Below are positions 46,644-55,563 of a stretch of 64,000 nt of DNA, piece by piece. How positions within the stretch are numbered: the first letter of the stretch is position 1; each line of letters starts with the position of its first letter. The notes beneath the pieces were generated by a model that saw only the letters and a list, made by a program, of their open reading frames with translations, had not been told where the DNA came from and made no database searches. This DNA is from Alphaproteobacteria bacterium MarineAlpha3_Bin2 (lineage in GTDB: Bacteria > Pseudomonadota > Alphaproteobacteria > Rhodospirillales > Casp-alpha2): the NCBI GenBank assembly GCA_002938315.1, contig PTLL01000002.1, forward strand, positions 1 to 64,000, given 5' to 3'. Position numbers and translations under genes: made by a program.

Positions 46644-47225
46644 ATGCATGTAGACGGCGAAATCCTGGATAAGAAATTTATTCCGAAAGGCGATGCGATT
46701 TTCCGCGATGGGGACCCTGGCGAGGCCGCTTATCTTATAGAATCCGGGACCATGGGCATCTTCAAGACCGTTGAGGGTGAGGAGATTCAACTCGCCACCA
46801 TGTCCGATGGCGAGCTATTAGGTGAAATGGCCATTATCGACGGATTCGCGCGCATGGCCCATGCCATTGCCCTGGAAGACAGCGTCGTCGTTACTATCCC
46901 CCGCGCCGGTATTGATGCGATGCTGGCCAAGCAGAACCCCCTGATCAAAACGCTGATCCAGATTCTTGTCGACAACCTCCGCAATGTGCATGAGATCTAT
47001 ATGAAGCGGCCGCGCAGCGTGCATGATTTTCTCAACGCCATTGACTTTCACGCCGGCGGACTGACCCGAAACCTGGAACACAACAAGGGCGCCGACCCCA
47101 CGGGTGAGGGATTTGAGCGGTTGAAGCAGATCGAGAAACAATTGGAAGGGCTGCGCGATCAATTCAACGCCTATCGGGACAGAAGGACCGATGTGTTGGA
47201 TGAAGACGGAGAAAAGAAGCAATGA
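46644..47225 (+). CDS. Cyclic nucleotide-binding domain protein without DNA-binding domain
   Basis: A 193-residue cytoplasmic protein. Residues ~10-125 form a cNMP-binding fold (GEAAYLIESGTMGIFKTVEG, MSDGELLGEMAIIDG and FARMAHAIALEDS), with the phosphate-binding cassette GELLGEMAIIDGFARMAHA. No helix-turn-helix follows; instead a ~65-residue helical, charged tail (LKQIEKQLEGLRDQFNAY) is predicted to be coiled coil. It is therefore not a CRP-type regulator. It overlaps the RidA gene by four bases. Function unknown. Confidence 0.85.
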   Translation: MHVDGEILDKKFIPKGDAIFRDGDPGEAAYLIESGTMGIFKTVEGEEIQLATMSDGELLGEMAIIDGFARMAHAIALEDSVVVTIPRAGIDAMLAKQNPLIKTLIQILVDNLRNVHEIYMKRPRSVHDFLNAIDFHAGGLTRNLEHNKGADPTGEGFERLKQIEKQLEGLRDQFNAYRDRRTDVLDEDGEKKQ

Positions 47226-47617
47226 GCGATCCAATTTTCCATTTTTTGTCGGCCGCGCCTGACCCGGTGGCGCCGTTTTCCCATGCGGTGGAGGCCGACG
47301 GCTGGGTTCAGCTGACCGGTCAAATGCCCACCGACCCCGACGACCTGACAAAGCCACTTGCCGATGGCATCGAAGCACAGACACGGCGGGTGATGGATAA
47401 CTTGGCTCTGGTTCTGGCCGAATTGGGCTTGGGGCTAGAACATGTGACCTCGGCCAGGGTCTACCTGACCGAGTTCGAGCGCGATTACCAGGCCATGAAT
47501 GAAGCCTACGCATCTTATTTTCCCACCGACCGGCGGCCGGCCCGGACCTGCGTCGGCGTTACCGGGCTGGCGGTGAAGGCATTGGTGGAAATAGATATGG
47601 TCGCCAGAAGGCCCTAA
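47222..47617 (+). CDS. RidA/YjgF-family protein
   Basis: A 131-residue RidA family member. The family's trimer-forming motifs are visible: LTGQMPTDPDD, the VYLTEFERDYQAMNEAYASYF segment, and PARTCVGVTGLAVKALVEID, where Arg-Thr-x-x-x-V holds the conserved arginine needed to deaminate reactive imines and enamines. RidA removes 2-aminoacrylate made by PLP enzymes. It overlaps the upstream cNMP-binding gene by ATGA, so the two are probably co-translated. Whether it has deaminase activity is likely from the conserved Arg. Confidence 0.9.
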   Translation: MSDPIFHFLSAAPDPVAPFSHAVEADGWVQLTGQMPTDPDDLTKPLADGIEAQTRRVMDNLALVLAELGLGLEHVTSARVYLTEFERDYQAMNEAYASYFPTDRRPARTCVGVTGLAVKALVEIDMVARRP

Positions 47618-47668
47618 ACGGGGGCGCATTTCCAATTTGTTAAATGTTTTCTGGTAACCCTCAAGCAA

Positions 47669-48514
47669 ATGAGAAAACAAGCGTCATCGAACGCTATTAG
47701 CCTGGGGGATTATCCAATTATACGCTTTTATAGAATTCTGTTTGCCTCGACGTTGGCGCCGCTGGTACTCGGCGGGTGTATTTTTCCGGCGAGCGTCCAA
47801 ATCGCCTCTTTTATCGCCGACGGCATCTCATTGGTGACCACGGACAAAACGCTTGGCGACCATGGCTTGTCGGCGGTCACCAACCGGGACTGTGCCGTAT
47901 GGCGTGCGGTCAACGGCGAAGACATCTGCCGTGATGAAGAGCCGGGCGACAGCCCGGTCATGGTTGCCGATGCTGGGTCCGATGCGGCGATAGAATCAGA
48001 AGACCTGTCACCAATCGTTGCCCCGGCAAATAGGTTGGTTGACGCGGAAGATGTGAATCTGGTCAGAACGCTGAAGATTGAGATCGCCAGTCTCGAGCCC
48101 ATTGAGTCTCCGACCGCTCAGGCGTTCTTTTCCGATCTCAAAGAAGCCCCCATCGCTTCCGCGGCGCCGGCGGCGAAAACCTCGCCGTCCGAAAGCCCTA
48201 TTCTGACGCCGGCCGCCGTCAAACCCGAAGGCGGGACATTCTTCGTAATAGCAAGCTTTAGCCGCTTACCTGGAGCGACGCGCTTCGCCCGCCGCCACAC
48301 GGCGTTGGCTACGCAGGTCATTGCCGGCACGACAAAAGGCAAAACCGTTTATCGGGTCGCCACCGGCCCCATCGGCAAATCACAGCGCCCGGCCATGCGG
48401 GCAAAGCTGGCCGATAGCGGTTTCGATGATGCCTGGACCTTAAAATTGAAAGCGCCCAAGGTCGTCGTCGAATTGGCGGCATTGAATTCACCGGCCGCTC
48501 ATCGGTTCCAGTAA
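47669..48514 (+). CDS. SPOR-domain lipoprotein
   Basis: A 281-residue envelope protein. The N-terminal signal has a lipobox (LVLGGC, Cys about residue 37). A charged, Ala/Pro-rich linker follows, then a C-terminal SPOR domain (about 190-270): GTFFVIASFSRLPGATRFAR, VYRVATGPIGKSQRP and SGFDDAWTLKL. SPOR domains bind denuded glycan strands, often at division sites. The function is otherwise unknown. No strong ribosome-binding site is visible; the start could be later. It stands 51 bases after ridA. Confidence 0.85.
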   Translation: MRKQASSNAISLGDYPIIRFYRILFASTLAPLVLGGCIFPASVQIASFIADGISLVTTDKTLGDHGLSAVTNRDCAVWRAVNGEDICRDEEPGDSPVMVADAGSDAAIESEDLSPIVAPANRLVDAEDVNLVRTLKIEIASLEPIESPTAQAFFSDLKEAPIASAAPAAKTSPSESPILTPAAVKPEGGTFFVIASFSRLPGATRFARRHTALATQVIAGTTKGKTVYRVATGPIGKSQRPAMRAKLADSGFDDAWTLKLKAPKVVVELAALNSPAAHRFQ

Positions 48515-48521
48515 TAGGCGT

Positions 48522-48974
48522 TCAATCGGGGCCGGAAAAGTATTCATGAACCTCACTGGTATCGCCAAAGGGTAATTCAGCGGAGAGAATATTGTTTACC
48601 GTTTCTCCATCGTTCGAGAGCGGGAAACGGCTCAACTCAGTTATGGCCCAGAGATCACGTTTTACCGGTATTCGCTGAACGAACAATTGGGGTTCGCGCA
48701 TTTCGATAGTATGTTTGTATTGTTGGGAGAGCAATTCACTGTACGGCGGCGGGTCGAGTTCGGACACCAGTTTGTTGGTCTGATCGTATCCGTGGAACTG
48801 GACGTGCCAGGTACCCCAAAACCGACATCTGAAATCCATCGGGCTTCCGACCACATCGATCACAACGAGGTGCGGAATGAGCGGTAACGGCAGGTCCATT
48901 AAATTAATATCGGACCAAGGGGGTGCAAATCGCGCCCCACGCTTGTCATTCCAGTAATCCAGAATAACAAGTAT
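48522..48974 (-). CDS. PAS-family (PAS_5) protein, no canonical start codon
   Basis: The conserved part is LIPHLVVIDVVG, FRCRFWGTWHVQFHGYDQTN and the C-terminal ELPFGD segment; such proteins sense small ligands and are common in Rhodospirillales. The frame is open from a TAA at 48975 and already encodes ILDYWNDKRGARFAP ahead of the first ATG (48899), matching the family's N-terminal (L-D-Y-W-N-x-K-R-G) region. No ATG, GTG or TTG precedes this. So either it starts at an unusual codon (ATT/CTG), or the gene has lost its start and first ~10-15 residues. Starting at 48899 would give 125 residues lacking a conserved piece. Confidence 0.6.
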   Translation of the reverse strand: MLVILDYWNDKRGARFAPPWSDINLMDLPLPLIPHLVVIDVVGSPMDFRCRFWGTWHVQFHGYDQTNKLVSELDPPPYSELLSQQYKHTIEMREPQLFVQRIPVKRDLWAITELSRFPLSNDGETVNNILSAELPFGDTSEVHEYFSGPD

Positions 48975-49009
48975 TTAAGGATGTCGCCTTAAGAGGGTTT
49001 TCTGTTAAT

Positions 49010-49456
49010 TTAGCCCATCCCTTTATTTTCTAATTCCTCAATAGCGCTTTCCGTCTTTTTCAGATCATCCAGTTCCATGCCGCGGAGCACGTTGGGCGCC
49101 TTGGAGAATTGGATTTCCGTGTAAGGGACGACCTCGATGCGATTACCCCAGGGATCGCGAAAATTGAGGCCCCGTTCCAGCATTTCCACCCCCATTTCCT
49201 CTAGCACGGCGCGGATCGGTTCGCGATCATCGACGACGAAGCCAAAATGACGTTTATCATCCGGCGCAGGTACGTCATTGAGGCTTAACTGCAAAAATTG
49301 ATCGCCCATATCAATAAAGGCTTGGGTATCATTTTTGCCCCGGAGCGAGAAATCAAAAATTCTTCCATAAAATTCAAGCGCGGCTTCGATATCCCCGACT
49401 TCCAATACGACATGATTGATGCCCATGGCCTTGGCTTTTTTGGGTTGCTTGCTCAT
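49010..49456 (-). CDS. VOC-superfamily (glyoxalase-like) protein
   Basis: A 148-residue protein with a glyoxalase/bleomycin-resistance fold: GINHVVLEVGDIEAALEFYG, HFGFVVDDREPIRAVLEEMG and FRDPWGNRIEVVPY. Metal-ligand candidates are the His of GINHVV and the Glu of RIEVV. Specific activity cannot be assigned; dioxygenase or isomerase roles are both possible in this superfamily. The start at 49456 (MSKQPKK) is preferred to one four codons upstream. It stands alone, divergent from pntAA. Confidence 0.85.
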   Translation of the reverse strand: MSKQPKKAKAMGINHVVLEVGDIEAALEFYGRIFDFSLRGKNDTQAFIDMGDQFLQLSLNDVPAPDDKRHFGFVVDDREPIRAVLEEMGVEMLERGLNFRDPWGNRIEVVPYTEIQFSKAPNVLRGMELDDLKKTESAIEELENKGMG

Positions 49457-49652
49457 TGGTCGACACACCTTATTTTTTGAAAAGTTTGGAAAGGTAAATT
49501 TAACGGCGACTAGAAATAACCAAATACATTTTAATGGTGAAACCGACCGACGGAAAGACCGGGGCCGGGGCTTGTGAATTCAGGCGCGAGGAGGCATAAC
49601 AAGCCCTGCAAAAAGTGAATTAGCCTATCCGGACGACAAGGACGATCTTCCC

Positions 49653-50864
49653 ATGAAAATTGCCATCCTTAAGGAACGCCGCGATAACGAAACACGGGTC
49701 GCGGGTTCTCCTGAAGTGGTCAAAAAGCTGATTGATCTCGGCTTTCAGGTCGCCGTCGAAAAGGACGCCGGGCATGGCACTTCCTTTACCGATGGCGCCT
49801 TCAAGGACGCCGGGGCTTCCATTGCCGGTAGCGCCGCGGCGGCGATCACCGGCGCCGATGTGGTGTTTAAGATTCTGGCCCCGGATGCCGGTGAGCTAAA
49901 GCAATTCAAGAAGGGTCAAATCCTGGTCGCTTCCCTGGGCGCACTTTCCAACCCGAAAGAAATGCCGGGCTTTGCGCGGGCCGGTTTGACCACTTTCGCC
50001 ATGGAATTAATGCCCCGCATCACCCGGGCACAAAGCATGGATATCCTGTCGTCCCAATCCAACCTTGCCGGTTATAAGGCGGTGTTGGACGCGGCGGCTG
50101 AATTCGGGCGCGCTTTTCCGATGATGATGACGGCGGCAGGCACGATAGCGCCGGCCAAGGCCTTTATCATGGGCGTCGGTGTTGCCGGCCTACAGGCCAT
50201 CGCCACTGCCAAGCGGCTGGGGGCAGTGGTGACGGCGACGGACGTGCGCCCGGCGACCAAGGAACAGGTGGAAAGCCTGGGCGGTAAATTCCTGGTGGTT
50301 GACCCTGAGATGGAAAAGGATGCCCAGACCGAAGGCGGGTATGCCAAGGAAATGCCGCCGGAATATTTTGCCAAGCAAAAGAAAGTCGTTGCCGAACACA
50401 TCACCAAACAGGACATCGTCATCACCACGGCGTTGATCCCCGGGCGCCCGGCCCCGGCGTTGGTCAGCGAAGACATGGTCGCCTCCATGAAGCCCGGTTC
50501 GGTGATCGTCGATTTGGCGGTAGAGGCCGGCGGTAACTGCCCGTTGTCGAAGCTCAATCAGATCGTCACCACCAAGAACGGTGTCAAGATTGTCGGCCAC
50601 GGTAATGTCGCCGGCCGATTGGCGGAAGATGCCAGTCAGCTTTTTGCCAAGAACCTGCTCAATTTCATTACCCCCCTGGTTGATGGGGAGACAAAAACGC
50701 TGGCCATCGATTGGGAAGATGAAATTGTCACCGGCACGCTGGTGACGAAGGACGGAAAAGTCGTCCACCCGAGGCTGACGGCAAAAGAACCGGCGAAGAA
50801 GGCTGCTAATAAATCGATAACTGCAAAGAAACCGGCCTCAAAGCCCAAGCGAAAAGGCAAATAA
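49653..50864 (+). CDS. pntAA: NAD(P) transhydrogenase alpha subunit, domain I
   Basis: A 403-residue soluble NAD(H)-binding subunit. [20 protein letters not shown] is the conserved start; [20 protein letters not shown] is the Rossmann glycine motif, and [14 protein letters not shown] and AGGNCPLSK follow. It belongs to the split Rhodospirillum-type transhydrogenase that uses the proton gradient to reduce NADP+ with NADH. The C-terminus has an unusual extra ~35-residue Lys/Ala-rich tail. It lies two bases before pntAB. Confidence 0.96.
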   Translation: MKIAILKERRDNETRVAGSPEVVKKLIDLGFQVAVEKDAGHGTSFTDGAFKDAGASIAGSAAAAITGADVVFKILAPDAGELKQFKKGQILVASLGALSNPKEMPGFARAGLTTFAMELMPRITRAQSMDILSSQSNLAGYKAVLDAAAEFGRAFPMMMTAAGTIAPAKAFIMGVGVAGLQAIATAKRLGAVVTATDVRPATKEQVESLGGKFLVVDPEMEKDAQTEGGYAKEMPPEYFAKQKKVVAEHITKQDIVITTALIPGRPAPALVSEDMVASMKPGSVIVDLAVEAGGNCPLSKLNQIVTTKNGVKIVGHGNVAGRLAEDASQLFAKNLLNFITPLVDGETKTLAIDWEDEIVTGTLVTKDGKVVHPRLTAKEPAKKAANKSITAKKPASKPKRKGK

Positions 50865-50866
50865 TC

Positions 50867-51274
50867 ATGGATGCGGAAACCCTTCGGGATATGGCCGCGG
50901 AATTGGCGACGCAAGCGGCCGCCCTCTTTGAAAACACCGAGAAACTCGCCAATGCCTTGACCAAATTGGTCGAGGTTCAGTCTCAAGGCGGCGGAGATCA
51001 GTTTCTCGGCCTGTTCACGATTTTCGTACTCGCCTGTTTTGTCGGTTTTTACGTGGTCTGGAGCGTCACCCCGGCGTTGCATTCGCCGTTGATGGCGGTC
51101 ACCAACGCCATTTCTTCGGTGATCATCGTCGGCGCTTTGCTGGCTGCCGGACCCAGCGAATTTGATTTTTCAAAACTCATGGGCTTTATCGCCGTTACTC
51201 TGGCATCGGTTAATATCTTCGGCGGCTTCATTGTCACCCAGCGGATGCTGGCCATGTTCAAGAAGAAAAGCTAG
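50867..51274 (+). CDS. pntAB: NAD(P) transhydrogenase alpha subunit, membrane part
   Basis: A 135-residue membrane subunit with three or four helices. [40 protein letters not shown] and a terminal [19 protein letters not shown] are typical of PntAB domain II. The N-terminal ~45 residues are a helical soluble extension, longer than the shortest homologues. Together with the membrane part of PntB it forms the proton channel. It is flanked by pntAA (2 bases) and pntB (8 bases). Confidence 0.95.
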   Translation: MDAETLRDMAAELATQAAALFENTEKLANALTKLVEVQSQGGGDQFLGLFTIFVLACFVGFYVVWSVTPALHSPLMAVTNAISSVIIVGALLAAGPSEFDFSKLMGFIAVTLASVNIFGGFIVTQRMLAMFKKKS

Positions 51275-51282
51275 GTGGGAGC

Positions 51283-52665
51283 ATGACAGGATTTGCCTAT
51301 CTCATCGCTTCCGTGCTGTTCATTATGGCGCTCCGGGGGCTGAGTTCACCTGAGTCGGCCCGCCAGGGCAACATGTTCGGCATTACCGGCATGGTCATTG
51401 CCATCCTGACCGCGTTGTCCGACCCATCCGTTGTCAGTTTTTCCATGATCCTGGTCGGGATGCTTATCGGCGGTTTTATCGGTACCGTGGTCGCGCTCAG
51501 GATCCAGATGACGGCGCTACCGCAATTGGTTGCCGCATTCCACAGCCTAGTCGGCCTTGCCGCCGTGTTCGTCGCAGGCGCCGCTTTTTACAACCCCGAG
51601 GCCTATAATATAGGCACTCCGGGCGATATCTATACCGGCAGTATCATTGAAATGTCTTTAGGGCTGATCATCGGCGCCATTACCTTTTCCGGCTCGGTTA
51701 TCGCGTTTGCCAAACTGCAGGGCATGATGAGCGGCAACCCGATCACCTTCCGCCTGCAGCACCCCCTGAATGGCTTGATCGCCGGGTTGATTGTCCTGAC
51801 GATGTTGATGTTGATCTCGGGCCAGACGCCGGGCACGTTTTGGACGCTGGCGGGATTGAGCTTCCTGATCGGTTTCCTGCTCATCATTCCCATCGGTGGC
51901 GCCGATATGCCAGTGGTGGTCTCGATGCTGAACTCGTACTCCGGCTGGGCCGCTTGCGGCATCGGCTTCACCCTTTCCAATCCGGCCCTGATTATTACCG
52001 GCGCCCTGGTCGGATCGTCGGGCGCCATCCTCAGCTACATCATGTGCAAGGGCATGAATCGGTCCATCATCAACGTCCTATTGGGCGGGTTCGGCGGCGA
52101 TACTGGCGGCGCGTCCGCGGCTGCGTCCACTGGCGATAAAACGGCGAAATCCGGCGCCGCCGCCGATGCCGCCTTCCTGATGAAGAACGCCAACAAGGTC
52201 ATCATCATTCCCGGTTACGGTATGGCGGTGGCCCAGGCCCAGCACGCGCTTCGTGAAATGGCGGATGTGCTTAAGGCGGAAGGCGTCGGGATCGCCTACG
52301 CCATCCACCCGGTGGCCGGACGGATGCCGGGGCACATGAACGTATTGCTGGCCGAAGCCAACGTACCCTATGACGAGGTTTTTGAGTTGGACGAAATCAA
52401 CCACGAATTTTCATCCGCCGACGTCGCCTTCGTCATCGGCGCCAACGACACCACCAATCCGGTGGCCAAGACCGATCCCTCCAGCCCGATTGCCGGGATG
52501 CCGATCCTGGAGGCGGGAAAAGCGGGCACGGTGCTGTTCGTGAAGCGCTCGCTGTCGCCCGGTTATGCCGGTGTCGACAACCCCTTGTTCTATGCTGATA
52601 ACGCCATGATGCTGTTCGGCGACGCCAAGAAAATGACCGAGGAAATCGTCCAGGCGTTGGCCTAG
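51283..52665 (+). CDS. pntB: NAD(P) transhydrogenase beta subunit
   Basis: A 460-residue subunit with about nine membrane helices (residues 1-260), including VALRIQMTALPQLVAAFHSL with the conserved His of the proton path, then domain III that binds NADP(H): VIIIPGYGMAVAQAQHALRE, AIHPVAGRMPGHMNVLLAEA and VIGANDTTNPVAKTDPSSPI. It completes the pntAA-pntAB-pntB operon, which ends with a strong terminator. Length and motif order are normal. Confidence 0.96.
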   Translation: MTGFAYLIASVLFIMALRGLSSPESARQGNMFGITGMVIAILTALSDPSVVSFSMILVGMLIGGFIGTVVALRIQMTALPQLVAAFHSLVGLAAVFVAGAAFYNPEAYNIGTPGDIYTGSIIEMSLGLIIGAITFSGSVIAFAKLQGMMSGNPITFRLQHPLNGLIAGLIVLTMLMLISGQTPGTFWTLAGLSFLIGFLLIIPIGGADMPVVVSMLNSYSGWAACGIGFTLSNPALIITGALVGSSGAILSYIMCKGMNRSIINVLLGGFGGDTGGASAAASTGDKTAKSGAAADAAFLMKNANKVIIIPGYGMAVAQAQHALREMADVLKAEGVGIAYAIHPVAGRMPGHMNVLLAEANVPYDEVFELDEINHEFSSADVAFVIGANDTTNPVAKTDPSSPIAGMPILEAGKAGTVLFVKRSLSPGYAGVDNPLFYADNAMMLFGDAKKMTEEIVQALA

Positions 52666-52695
52666 GGGTAGCTTTCCCCAAATTCCAGGCACACG

Positions 52696-52731
52696 AAAAC
52701 CGCCGTGGTGGAAACTTCGGCGGTTTTTTTT
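52696..52731 (+). terminator. Intrinsic terminator after pntB
   Basis: A 10-base-pair stem, AAAACCGCCG at 52696-52705 and CGGCGGTTTT at 52718-52727, with a 12-base loop, followed by further T to 52731. It ends the transhydrogenase operon and, because the left arm starts with A residues, may also act for rpsU on the other strand. Confidence 0.92.
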
Positions 52732-52765
52732 AAGGTGACCAAGCGAAAAGCCTTACATGGCCTTA

Positions 52766-52969
52766 TTAGAAACCTTCGCGCTCCAGGCGCTTGCGTTCCA
52801 GCTTGCGGGCGCGGCGAATGGCCTCGGCTTTTTCCCGGGCTTTGCGTTCCGACGGCTTTTCATAGGAACGGCGAAGCTTCATCTCGCGGAAGATGCCTTC
52901 GCGCTGCATTTTCTTCTTCAGCGCCTTGAGGGCCTGATCGACGTTGTTATCTCTTACCGTGACTTGCAA
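52766..52969 (-). CDS. rpsU: 30S ribosomal protein S21
   Basis: A 67-residue basic protein, [20 protein letters not shown] with [20 protein letters not shown], the S21 signature. The C-terminus is arginine/lysine-rich. S21 is a small-subunit protein involved in initiation. It is a single gene, convergent with pntB. Confidence 0.97.
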   Translation of the reverse strand: MQVTVRDNNVDQALKALKKKMQREGIFREMKLRRSYEKPSERKAREKAEAIRRARKLERKRLEREGF

Positions 52970-53102
52970 AGATTATTCTCACTCTTCATGTTAAGATTAG
53001 GAAACTTAAGTGTTTCCGTAACAAGGGTGCGCTATCTATCATACCCATACTGTCATGGGAAGGGCGAAAGCCTAAAAATTGATAAGTTTTAAGGATTAGC
53101 AC

Positions 53103-53738
53103 ATGGCCATCCTGAAACTCGCCAGAATGGGGCATCCGGTTCTAAAGCGCACCGCCGACGCCATTGACGACCCTACGGCGCCTGAAATCCGCCGCCTGAT
53201 CGCCGATATGGTGGATACCTTGGCCGATGCTTCCGGCGTTGGGCTGGCTGCACCACAGGTTCATGTGCCCAAACGACTGGTCATTTTTCATATTCCGGAA
53301 AGCCGTGCCCGCGAAGCCCTGGACGATGATATGGAAGAGGGGGAAGATGAAGAGGATGAAGAGGATGACGAAGAAAACGGCAATGGAGACGCCGTTCCCA
53401 TGACGGTGTTGATCAACCCCGAGATCGAAGCCCTGAGCGATGAAACCGTCATCGGCGTCGAGGGATGCCTGTCATTACCAGATATGATCGGCCGTGTGCC
53501 GCGGTTCAGGCATATTCGCTATAAGGCCCTAACCCCTGACGGTTCCAACATCGAGCGGGAGGTCAGCGGGTTTCACGCGCGTGTGGTTCAACATGAATGC
53601 GATCATTTGGAAGGAATCCTGTACCCTATGCGCATGGAAGACCTGTCGACGCTGGGGTACGTGGATGAAATGGGCCGCAGCGAATTGCCCCTGGGCGAAC
53701 GAATACGGGAAAGAAAAAAGGCGGCGGACAATGACTGA
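53103..53738 (+). CDS. def: Peptide deformylase with acidic insertion
   Basis: A 211-residue deformylase that removes the N-formyl group from nascent proteins. Motif 1 is GVGLAAPQ, motif 2 EGCLSLP (metal ligand C122), motif 3 QHECDHLEG (H164, E165, H168). Between motifs 1 and 2, about residues 76-98, is a run of about 20 Glu/Asp residues (EEGEDEEDEEDDEENG) not normally found, which explains the extra length over typical 165-180-residue enzymes. The insertion would be a surface loop. It overlaps coq9 by eight bases. Confidence 0.95.
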   Translation: MAILKLARMGHPVLKRTADAIDDPTAPEIRRLIADMVDTLADASGVGLAAPQVHVPKRLVIFHIPESRAREALDDDMEEGEDEEDEEDDEENGNGDAVPMTVLINPEIEALSDETVIGVEGCLSLPDMIGRVPRFRHIRYKALTPDGSNIEREVSGFHARVVQHECDHLEGILYPMRMEDLSTLGYVDEMGRSELPLGERIRERKKAADND

Positions 53739-54366
53739 GCTAACCTCCAGGCGTGATAAAATTCTTCTCGCCAGCCTCCATCACGTGGTTTTTGACGGCT
53801 GGACCAAGGCGGCGCTACAGGCCGGGGTCCAGGATGCCGGTTTTGACGCCGATATGGCCCTTCGGGCATTTCCCGGTGGGCTACCTGATTTGGCCCAACA
53901 CATGGCCGATTGGGCCGACCGGCGCATGCTGGATGAATTGGCCGATCTGGATCTTGATGCCATGCGGGTGCGGGATCGCGTCGCCGCCGGCGTCAAGGCA
54001 CGGCTGCAAGTGGTTACCCCATACCGCGAGGCCATGCGCCGCCTATTGGCGTATCTGACCCTACCGCAGAATGCGCCGATGGCGGCACGGCAGACCTGGC
54101 GCACGGTGGACGAAATTTGGTACGCCGCCGGAGATGACGCCGCCGATTTTAATTATTACACCAAGCGTTCGCTTCTATTACCGGTCTATACGACGACGGT
54201 GTTGTACTGGCTAAATGACGATTCCGATGGCATGGCTGCGACCTGGGATTATTTGGACCGCCGGATCTCCGATGTCCTCAAGGTTCCGGCTTTGAAGGCG
54301 CGCATCCAAAAGGCTTTGTCGTCGCTGCCAGGGCCGTTTGCTGCCTTCCGCCGCGCGCGGGGGTAA
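53731..54366 (+). CDS. COQ9 family protein
   Basis: A 211-residue COQ9-like lipid-binding protein. The sequence has a TetR-like N-terminal helical region, HHVVFDGWTKAALQAG, followed by MALRAFPGGLPDLAQHMADW, and the C-terminal WRTVDEIWYAAGDDAADFNY with YTKRSLLLPVYTTTVLYWL, the COQ9 signature. It helps Coq7-type hydroxylation in ubiquinone synthesis. The start at 53731 overlaps the end of def by eight bases. A def-coq9 pairing is seen in other alphaproteobacteria. Confidence 0.9.
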   Translation: MTELTSRRDKILLASLHHVVFDGWTKAALQAGVQDAGFDADMALRAFPGGLPDLAQHMADWADRRMLDELADLDLDAMRVRDRVAAGVKARLQVVTPYREAMRRLLAYLTLPQNAPMAARQTWRTVDEIWYAAGDDAADFNYYTKRSLLLPVYTTTVLYWLNDDSDGMAATWDYLDRRISDVLKVPALKARIQKALSSLPGPFAAFRRARG

Positions 54367-54391
54367 GGGAACCGGATCACCTTAAAAATAA

Positions 54392-54420
54392 GGGGGCGCG
54401 ATTGGGGAAACCGCGCCCCC
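54392..54420 (+). terminator. GC-rich hairpin after coq9
   Basis: A 9-base-pair stem, GGGGGCGCG at 54392-54400 and CGCGCCCCC at 54412-54420, with an 11-base loop, followed only by TGTCGTTG. The weak T-tract makes it a fair but not certain terminator for def-coq9. Confidence 0.6.
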
Positions 54421-54649
54421 TGTCGTTGTAGGAAATGTCACTGTCCCTTTAGGGGCAGGGTGCCGTTCCGAGGTAATATCAGCCTGGGAAGTTCGGCATT
54501 TTCGGCGGTGGGGGAACCGCCGTCTGAACAAAAGAATGCCCCAATCCCCGCCCCGTGGCCAGTAACGTTCAAACACGCTTTTGTGAGCACCTCTCTGGTG
54601 TGTTTCTTTTCTCTCGCTTATGATAATGACGCCTAGGAACGGAAATATC

Positions 54650-55525
54650 ATGATACCGCCCGAGACCACCTCTGTTCATCCTGATACGCCCCAGACCGGG
54701 GCGCCCGGCGGCGTGCTCGGCGACCCACAGCAGGATTTGGCGGATCACTTCCTCGCCTGTACCCGGCTGGGGCGGTATTTGACCGTGTTCGACGGCAGCC
54801 GCTTCGTCATTACCGATGATTTCCGCGACGCACCGGTGCTGCCGGAAGCCGCCGCCATGGCATCGATTTATTCCAAGGATCTGTTGGTCGCCCAGGCCGC
54901 CTTGTTGCCTCTGGGGGGCGCGGTCCACAAGATGTCGGTGACGAAACGCGAAAAATACGAACGCCTTTTCAAGTTGATCGAGGAAAATGCCCTTTCCGAA
55001 ATGGTCCGGCATTCGGCCCGTGACGTTCTCAGCGCCGGTTTCCGCAACGCTGAAATCCGGGCCTTGGAGGCGGAACTGGGGGATAAGCTCAGCCCGGCCC
55101 GTATCCGCTACAGGGAATTTTTGGAAATCGTCAAGCAACTGATGGCCCGCAAAATCACCGCCGGGCCGTTTCTGGATGAATTCAAGGATTTCACCCAGGT
55201 CGTGGCCGGCAAGCTGGACTTTGGGATTTACAGTTTTTGCCTCGATCGCATGTTCGGGAGCGCCCGTATCACGATTAAGGTGAAAAAGCTTCTGGTCCTG
55301 GAAATTCTCCAATTTCCGCCGATCATCCGTCGCGAATTGCTGACCGACATTCTGGCCTTGCATGGTCAAATCCGGGAATTGGTGGAATTCATCAAATACA
55401 TGGTTGCCATCGAACTCGGCAAGAACGCCGCCATTGAGATTGAATTGCTGGAAGCCTTTAAGCTTCAACGGTTATCCATGGAAGATATCGAAACCAGCCT
55501 GAAAGCGAGAACAGGCCAGGCGTAA
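54650..55525 (+). CDS. Hypothetical protein, conserved-looking helical
   Basis: A 291-residue soluble protein without a known motif. A Pro/Thr-rich N-terminus is followed by a predicted helical domain (ADHFLACTRLGRYLTVF, KREKYERLFKLIEENALSE and ELLTDILALHGQIRELVEF). No signal, membrane segment or catalytic motif is evident. The start at 54650 has AGGAACGGAAA upstream, preferred to ATG 54620. It lies between coq9 and the convergent purE. I do not recognise the family and give no function. Confidence 0.72.
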   Translation: MIPPETTSVHPDTPQTGAPGGVLGDPQQDLADHFLACTRLGRYLTVFDGSRFVITDDFRDAPVLPEAAAMASIYSKDLLVAQAALLPLGGAVHKMSVTKREKYERLFKLIEENALSEMVRHSARDVLSAGFRNAEIRALEAELGDKLSPARIRYREFLEIVKQLMARKITAGPFLDEFKDFTQVVAGKLDFGIYSFCLDRMFGSARITIKVKKLLVLEILQFPPIIRRELLTDILALHGQIRELVEFIKYMVAIELGKNAAIEIELLEAFKLQRLSMEDIETSLKARTGQA

Positions 55526-55563
55526 TCACGGCCCTGTTCTCGGCCAACCGTTTCCCATAACGG

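Noticed and set aside
54382-54669. A 95-codon minus-strand frame between coq9 and the hypothetical gene
   Set aside because: It crosses the terminator hairpin, has atypical composition and no upstream ribosome-binding site.
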